A stretch of 6,842 nucleotides of DNA, from NCBI GenBank assembly GCA_947470005.1, contig CANISA010000084.1, positions 1 through 6,842 of the forward strand, written 5' to 3'. The position numbers were made by a program, and so were the translations under genes. The notes beneath the pieces are model-generated. The model saw only the letters and a list, made by a program, of their open reading frames with translations. It did no database searches and was not told the DNA's origin. Below, piece after piece: positions 1 through 6,000 of the stretch (positions are counted from its first letter, which is position 1; each line of letters starts with the position of its first letter). The DNA comes from Legionellaceae bacterium. Lineage in GTDB: Bacteria; Pseudomonadota; Gammaproteobacteria; Legionellales; Legionellaceae.

Positions 1-3000
1 GTGTTGGAAGAAAACCCTTATCGTTTTGAAAATAGCAGCAATCTAAATGTTGATATTAAATCTGCTGATTTAGCTTATGTCATATACACATCAGGGACGA
101 CAGGAAAACCGAAAGGAGTCATGGTAGAGCACGCAGCATTCAGTCAATTTATTATTGATTTTTCAGCGATAGATGTTGTGAAGCACATGTTGCAGCATCC
201 CTTTTCAACATTGAGCTTAACGAACTATGTTTTTGATATTTTTGGATTAGAATATGCTTTGACATGGGCTTGCGGTGGCACGGTCGTTTTGTCGGATATT
301 ACGCTAGCTAGTTTAGATGCTGTTAAATATCCCCCTCGTTTGATCCAGCAGACTCCGTCAGTTTGGCGAGAGCTGTTAGAAACGTTACCTGGGAATCTAT
401 TGAATGATGTGCTGTGTTTAGTTGGTGGTGAGCCTGTGAATGCTTCGTTGGCTCTTGATTTACAACAGTGCTGTAAGCACGTGGTTAATGTATATGGTCC
501 GACTGAAACTACAATCTGGAGTACCTATTATCTATATAATTGCATGACGCAAGCCTGTTTGATTGGTAGACCGCTGAGTCACGAGTCTGCCCATGTGTTG
601 GACTCGAATCAAAAACCCGTGCTAACAGGAGAAATAGGTGAGCTGTATATTGGCGGCGCTGGTTTGGCTCGAGGTTATTTAAATCAGCCGAAACTAACGG
701 CAGAACGGTTTATTAATCATCCTGTTTTAGGGGCGCGACTTTATAGGACCGGCGATTTTGTTCGATACTTGGCTGACGGGAATCTTGAATACATAGGGCG
801 CAATGATTTTCAGGTGAAAATTCGTGGATTTCGTATTGAGTTGGGCGAGATAGAGTGGGCACTGTTATCTTTTAGTAACAGTATTGAACAAGCAGTCGCT
901 CTTGTAAAAACAAGGGATGACAATAGTAAATTAGTGGCGTTTTATCAAAGAGCAGAGTCGTTGAACAAAGATGATCTTGTGGCACATTGTAGTCAAAAAT
1001 TACCTGACTATATGGTGCCATCCCTGTTTATTCAGATGGAAAAGTTTCCTCTCACAATTCAAGGGAAAATAGATCGGATATTTTTGCAGAGTATGCTGGA
1101 TGAGGGAGCTGCTTTTTATGATGATGATTTAAATTCTACACAGAAATTTGTTGTCAATTTATTCCATGAAATATTGTCTGTTGATACAGCCATTTCCATG
1201 GACGATGATTTTTTCTCATTAGGCGGTCATTCCTTGCTCGTTACGACCATGACTTTAGCGATTAGAAAAGAATACGGGTTGAGAATCACACCAAGAGAAA
1301 TATACGGTGCTTTAAAAGTGGGTGAAATTTCCAAGTTGATTGACACTAGGTTGGGTGATGATTCAAATAAAAAAATAGAAAGAGCAACGCCTGATAAATA
1401 TAATCCTGGTCCGCAACATTACCACCTTACAGCCTATCAGCTTGGTATGTTTTTTGATCATTTTCGACGTGATGATGGCGCGCGAGCGTATACGATTCCG
1501 GTATTTTTTGATGTCGTTGGTGAATTTGATATTCAGCGGGCTCACGCGGCTTTTGTTAGCCTGGTGAGGCGCCACAAAATACTCACTGGCTTTATTGCGT
1601 CACGGGATAATGCGGCTTTTCATTACTTAAATGACGATGATATTGATGTTAAACGTTGCGTTGTGTTACAGGATGAATTGGATGATTATTTACATTCAAT
1701 TTCTTGTACAACATTTAATTTAAACGAGGGATTAATTGATTTTAGAATTATTGAAATAGCTGACAAAAAAAATCATGTGGTTTTGTCATTTGTTCATCAT
1801 CATATTGTTGCAGATGGTTATGCAATTAATCAGATGATACAGGATTATTTTGATCTTTATGATGGTTTTTTTGAGTCAAAACCTATTGATGAGATTTTTT
1901 CATACAACTATTACACATTATATGAAAGTAAAAATCGATTAAAATCACGTTTTTTTTGGATGCAAAATTTAGACTTTAATGCTGGCTTCACGTTACCAAT
2001 TGATAACCCTCGTCCTGGTGAAAGAACATTAAGTGGTCAATATATTGACTTTAAATTTGATGAGCACCTGCAAGAGCAGGTGAAAGCGTTGGCCGTTCAA
2101 AATAATTGCTCATTGAACGTCGTTGTTCTCGCATGTATCTATGTTGTGCTATCTAAATACGCCCAGATCGATAACATTAATATAGGCGTAGTGTTTGCTA
2201 ATAGAACGATAGATTCAGAGGCCGTGGTTGGTTGTTTTGTTAATACGCTACCTATTGGATTGAAAATAGATGCCAAGCAACCTCTAAAAGCAATTATTAC
2301 CTTGTTGGCCCGACGGTTAAGTCAAGCGATTGAGAATAGTGATTACCCTGCAATCGAACTGATTCAGACGTTGCAATTAGAGACGGATGATTCGTGCCAT
2401 CCATTGTATCAAGTACTTTTTGCAAGCCAATATGAGCCTGAACTAAGAACGTCCGATCGTTATCGTGTATTTCGAAAAGTAATACACAATGGTTCGTCTA
2501 AATTTGATTTAACATTTAATTTTCATCATAGTGAAACCGCCCATTTACTTGGCGTTGAGTACAATTCTGCATTGTATGAAACAAACACTATACAAAGGCT
2601 ATGGGAGTTTTTGAACCTTGTTATTGAGGCAGGTGTAAGTTGTCCTGAACAATGCATTGCAGCCATTCCGTTGTTGAGTCAGGCAGAATACTGTCGTATT
2701 ATTCATGATTGGAACGCCACTGATCACGCTTATTCTGAACATAAAACTATTCATCAGCTATTTGAAGAGCAAGTTGTGCGAACACCTGATCTTGTAGCAG
2801 TGGTTTTTGAGGATCAGGAATTAACGTATTCTGAGCTTAATGCGCAGTCCAACCAATTAGCGAGATATCTACGAATACATTATCAAACGCAAGGGTTTGA
2901 ATTAAAACCAGATACAATTATTGCCGTTTGTTTAGAACGATCGTTAGCAATGATCATTGCTCTTTTAGGTGTCCTGAAAGCTGGCGCTGCATATGTTCCA

Positions 3001-6000
3001 ATGGATCCCAATGATCCGGATGAGCGTATTCAGTATATTTTGGATGATACGAAAAGCTTCATGGTGCTCACTCAATCGTTTTTTATTAAACGATTTGACG
3101 GTAAGCTAAAGACGTGTACCCTCGTTTTGGATGAGCCTTTTTATTCCGCTGAAGAAACGACGAATCTCCCGCTGCGTTATCAATCAACAGATTTGGCATG
3201 TATTATTTATACTTCGGGTACAACCGGTCAGCCCAAAGGCGTGCTCCTAGAGCATCGAGGGTTTGTTAATCGAATTGAATGGATGCAAACAAAGCATCCA
3301 TTGTCGCCGCAAGATACCATCCTGCATAAAACACCGTATGTTTTTGATGTATCAATTTGGGAGTTATTTTGGGCTAATTGGTACGGTGCCAAATTGGTTA
3401 TAGCAAGACCTGATGGACATAAAGATAGTCATTACTTACGTAGAGTGATGATAGAAAAAAAAATAACGGTCGTACATTTTGTTCCAAGTATGCTTGCTGC
3501 ATTCATCTATGATTTAAATCATTCATGCGATAAGGTATCGGCGACGTTACGATATTTATTTTGTAGCGGCGAATCGTTGTCAGTCGCGCACGTGTCTGCA
3601 ATCAAGGCATTAAGCGATCATGATTTGAACGTATTTAATCTATATGGTCCGACAGAAGCATCCATTGATATGACTTATTTTGATTGTAATCATCGTTTAG
3701 AAAAAATGATGATAGGTAAGTCTATTCAAAATACACGAAGTTATGTACTTGATGCGCAATTGCAGCCAGTCCCGATTGGTGTTACGGGTGAGCTATACCT
3801 GAGCGGCGTTGGATTGGCGCAGGGGTATTTAAATCAACCCAAACTAACTGAGGAGCGGTTTATCGCCAATCCCTTCGTGTCGGAAATGGATCAAGGGAAG
3901 GGCTATGAGCGACTTTATAAGACGGGGGATTTGGCTCGATGGTTAACCGATGGAACGCTTGAGTATCTTGGGCGTAATGATTTTCAAATAAAAATTCGTG
4001 GCATGAGGATTGAGCCAGGTGAAATTGAGTCTGTATTATCGATATACCCCGGGGTTAAACAAAGCGTTGTTTTAGCTAGGGATGGATATGCTTCCACTGC
4101 TTTGATTGCATATTATGTGAGCGATATTGTTATCGATACCGATGTGCTGGTTGACCATTTAGCCCTTCATTTGCCGGCATCCATGATGCCATTTACGTTT
4201 GTGCGAATTGACGCTGTCCCCTTGACGATGAGTGGGAAACTTGATCGAAAGGCACTTCCTGAACCTGATTTTGCGTTGGTTCATCATGACGAGGTGCCAA
4301 AAACGGAGCTCGAGGAGCGCATCAGTGTCATTTGGCAGGATATTTTGGGCGTTCAGCAAATAAGTACGCGAGATGATTTTTTTAGAATGGGTGGCAATTC
4401 GATTTTAAGCATTCAGTTGATGTCTCATTTGCGTTATGCCGGTTTTAACTGTGGCATGAGAGATATATTTGAGCAACGCACGATTGAGCGGTTAGCACAC
4501 TGTATTGTGAGTCGACAAAAACCAATCCATAATGATGCAGAGCAGGGACTTTTAGTTGGTGAGTTTGAGTTGTTGCCCATTCAACGTTGGTTTTTTGATC
4601 AACCATTCAGATATCAAGGGCATTGGAATCAAGTCATTTTAGTTCGATCGCCTCAGTTGTCTATTGAAACATTAGAGTGGTGCCTTCCGATGTTAGTGGC
4701 GCATCACGACATGTTAAGCGTTGTTTTTGCCAACGACGGCTCAGGTAATATACGTCAACGTTATTGTGCGTCTTTTGATAGTTTAGAGATTAAGCGGATG
4801 GATGTATCGAGTTTATCAGCGGTACAGCGGAGCGATCGATTAACCTCGTGGCAGAGTGATTTTGATATCACATCTGGCCCGCTATGGCGACTGGGTTACT
4901 TAAGTGGCTATGATGATGGTAGTCCACGATTATTCTTTGCGCTACATCATTTGATTGTTGATGCTGTCTCATGGCGTATCTTAATAGCAGATATCAAGCG
5001 GCTTTGTAACGGAGACGCCTTGAGTTTGAAAACCAGTAGCTATCGGCAATGGATTGATGCGGTTCAAGGTTATGCACAAACTCATCAGTCTGAGATACCT
5101 TATTGGTTAGAGCAGATGAGTGCTCAGCCTAATTATGCTCAATTGCCATTTATTAACAAGAACGTGCATTACAGGAAATTTACGCTAGATAACGTATTGA
5201 CTCAACAATTAATTGGGCAAGCGAATCAAGCGTATCATACGGAAATTAACGATTTACTCTTGACCGCATTAGCTTATGCATTAGAGGCGTGGCAAGGCAG
5301 CTCATGTCATGTCATCACTTTAGAGGGGCATGGTCGAGAATTCATTCAGGAGGCGATGGATGTTTCTGGTACGTTGGGTTGGTTCACGACGTTATGCCCA
5401 GTTAAGCTCGTTGTTCAGGAGACCTTGTCGTTAACGATTCAACAGATGAAGGAAACGTTACGCAATATTCCTAATAAAGGAATTGGTTATGGCGCCCTGG
5501 TTTGTTATAGCGAGAATAGTCAGCTGCGTTCGCAGTGCTTGCCGCCAATTTGGTTTAATTATTTAGGGCAAATAGATGGTCAAATAGGTGATTGGCAATT
5601 TGAGACAGAGAGCTCTGGAGTGGTTATTCATCCAGAAAATGAGGAACTTCATCTTATTCGTATTGATGGGATGATTACTCAGGGGGCGTTAACGTTTAAT
5701 TTTACATTAAAATGCGATGATATAAGTAGTAAACGGTTAGTTGATATCTTTGAGTCATCGATTATTCACATTATTACGCATTGTATGGAGGGTTCGTTTC
5801 CTCAACAACGAATTTATACGGCGGGTGACTTTAAAGCGGTCAGGCATGAATTTGATTTAAAAGAGCTGCCCTTGCAATCCAATTCAGGGGCGCTGGCTCA
5901 GCCGTTTGAGATGACTGAAATACAAAAAGCATATTTGTTGGGTCGGCGCAAGGAGTTTGAAATTGGTCAAGTGAGCAATCATCTTTATCATGAATTTTAT

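Larger units (their letters stand above)
1..1104 (+). other. Adenylation domain 1, partial (N-terminus outside window), predicted glycine-activating
   Basis: Activates an amino acid with ATP and loads it onto PCP1. Core motifs A3 to A10 are present: A3 YTSGTTGKPKG at residues 29-39; A4 around F78-D79; A5 NVYGPTE at 163-169; A6 GELYIGGAGLARGYL at 213-227; A7 YRTGD at 248-252; A8 GRNDFQVKIRGFRIE at 266-280; A9 LPDYMVP at 334-340; A10 QGKIDR at 354-359 with catalytic Lys356. Motifs A1 and A2, roughly 160 residues, lie before the window. Aligning to GrsA puts pocket positions 235, 236, 239, 278, 299, 301, 322, 330 and 331 at D79, I80, L83, Q116, L140, G142, V164, I172 and W173. This code, DILQLGVIW, differs at one position from the glycine code DILQLGLIW as I recall it. 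The FDIFGLE segment also suits Gly-type domains. Oddities: A10 has Gln where Asn or Ser is usual, and DRIFLQ replaces the usual DRKALP. Confidence 0.93.
2746..4266 (+). other. Adenylation domain 2, complete, predicted serine-activating
   Basis: Activates the amino acid loaded on PCP2. All core motifs are present: A1 LTYSEL at residues 941-946; A2 LKAGAAYVPMDP at 992-1003; A3 YTSGTTGQPKG at 1070-1080; A4 FDVSIWE at 1115-1121; A5 NLYGPTE at 1213-1219; A6 GELYLSGVGLAQGYL at 1263-1277; A7 YKTGD at 1306-1310; A8 GRNDFQIKIRGMRIE at 1324-1338; A10 SGKLDRKALP at 1411-1420 with Lys1413. GrsA-equivalent pocket residues are D1116, V1117, W1120, H1159, F1187, S1189, L1214, I1222 and D1223, giving DVWHFSLID. 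This is one conservative change from the EntF serine code DVWHFSLVD as I recall it, so L-Ser is a strong prediction. The loop between LARYLR and KPDTIIAV (around residues 959-968) is several residues longer than in typical Bacillus or Pseudomonas A domains. A WNAT linker (904-907) connects it to the C domain. Confidence 0.95.

Noticed and set aside
1..3. GTG at the first base as the start codon of the gene
   Set aside because: It lies inside an adenylation domain, with the A1 and A2 core motifs missing upstream, so the gene clearly continues to the left.
112..123. AAAGGAG followed by ATG, considered as an internal ribosome binding site and start
   Set aside because: The spacing is only 2 bases and the bases simply encode the end of the A3 motif (PKGVM); a start here would give a broken A domain.
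1..1104. A domain 1 considered as a truncated or decayed domain
   Set aside because: Only the part outside the window is missing; motifs A3 to A10, including the catalytic Lys356, are intact with no stop or frameshift.
1363..1575. Minus-strand open frame of 70 codons
   Set aside because: It is antisense to the PCP1-C linker and start of the C domain, has no recognisable domain and is explained as a shadow of the plus-strand NRPS.
2065..2082. Perfect 7-bp inverted repeat with a 4-base loop (CACCTGC-AAGA-GCAGGTG), considered as a terminator or regulatory hairpin
   Set aside because: It has no T-tract, lies deep inside the C domain coding sequence and is short enough to arise by chance in 6.8 kb.
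1414..2715. C domain considered as a second Cy or as a dual epimerization/condensation domain
   Set aside because: It has HHxxxDG, not DxxxxDxxS, and the upstream residue is predicted to be Gly, so dual activity would have no stereochemical purpose.
4159..4359. Minus-strand open frame of 66 codons
   Set aside because: It is antisense to the end of A domain 2 and PCP2, starts on a TTG and resembles nothing; the plus-strand motifs there are canonical.
5348..5358. AGGAGG followed by ATG inside the E domain, considered as an internal translation start
   Set aside because: The spacing is only 2 bases and a start here would split the E domain between its E5 and E6 motifs.
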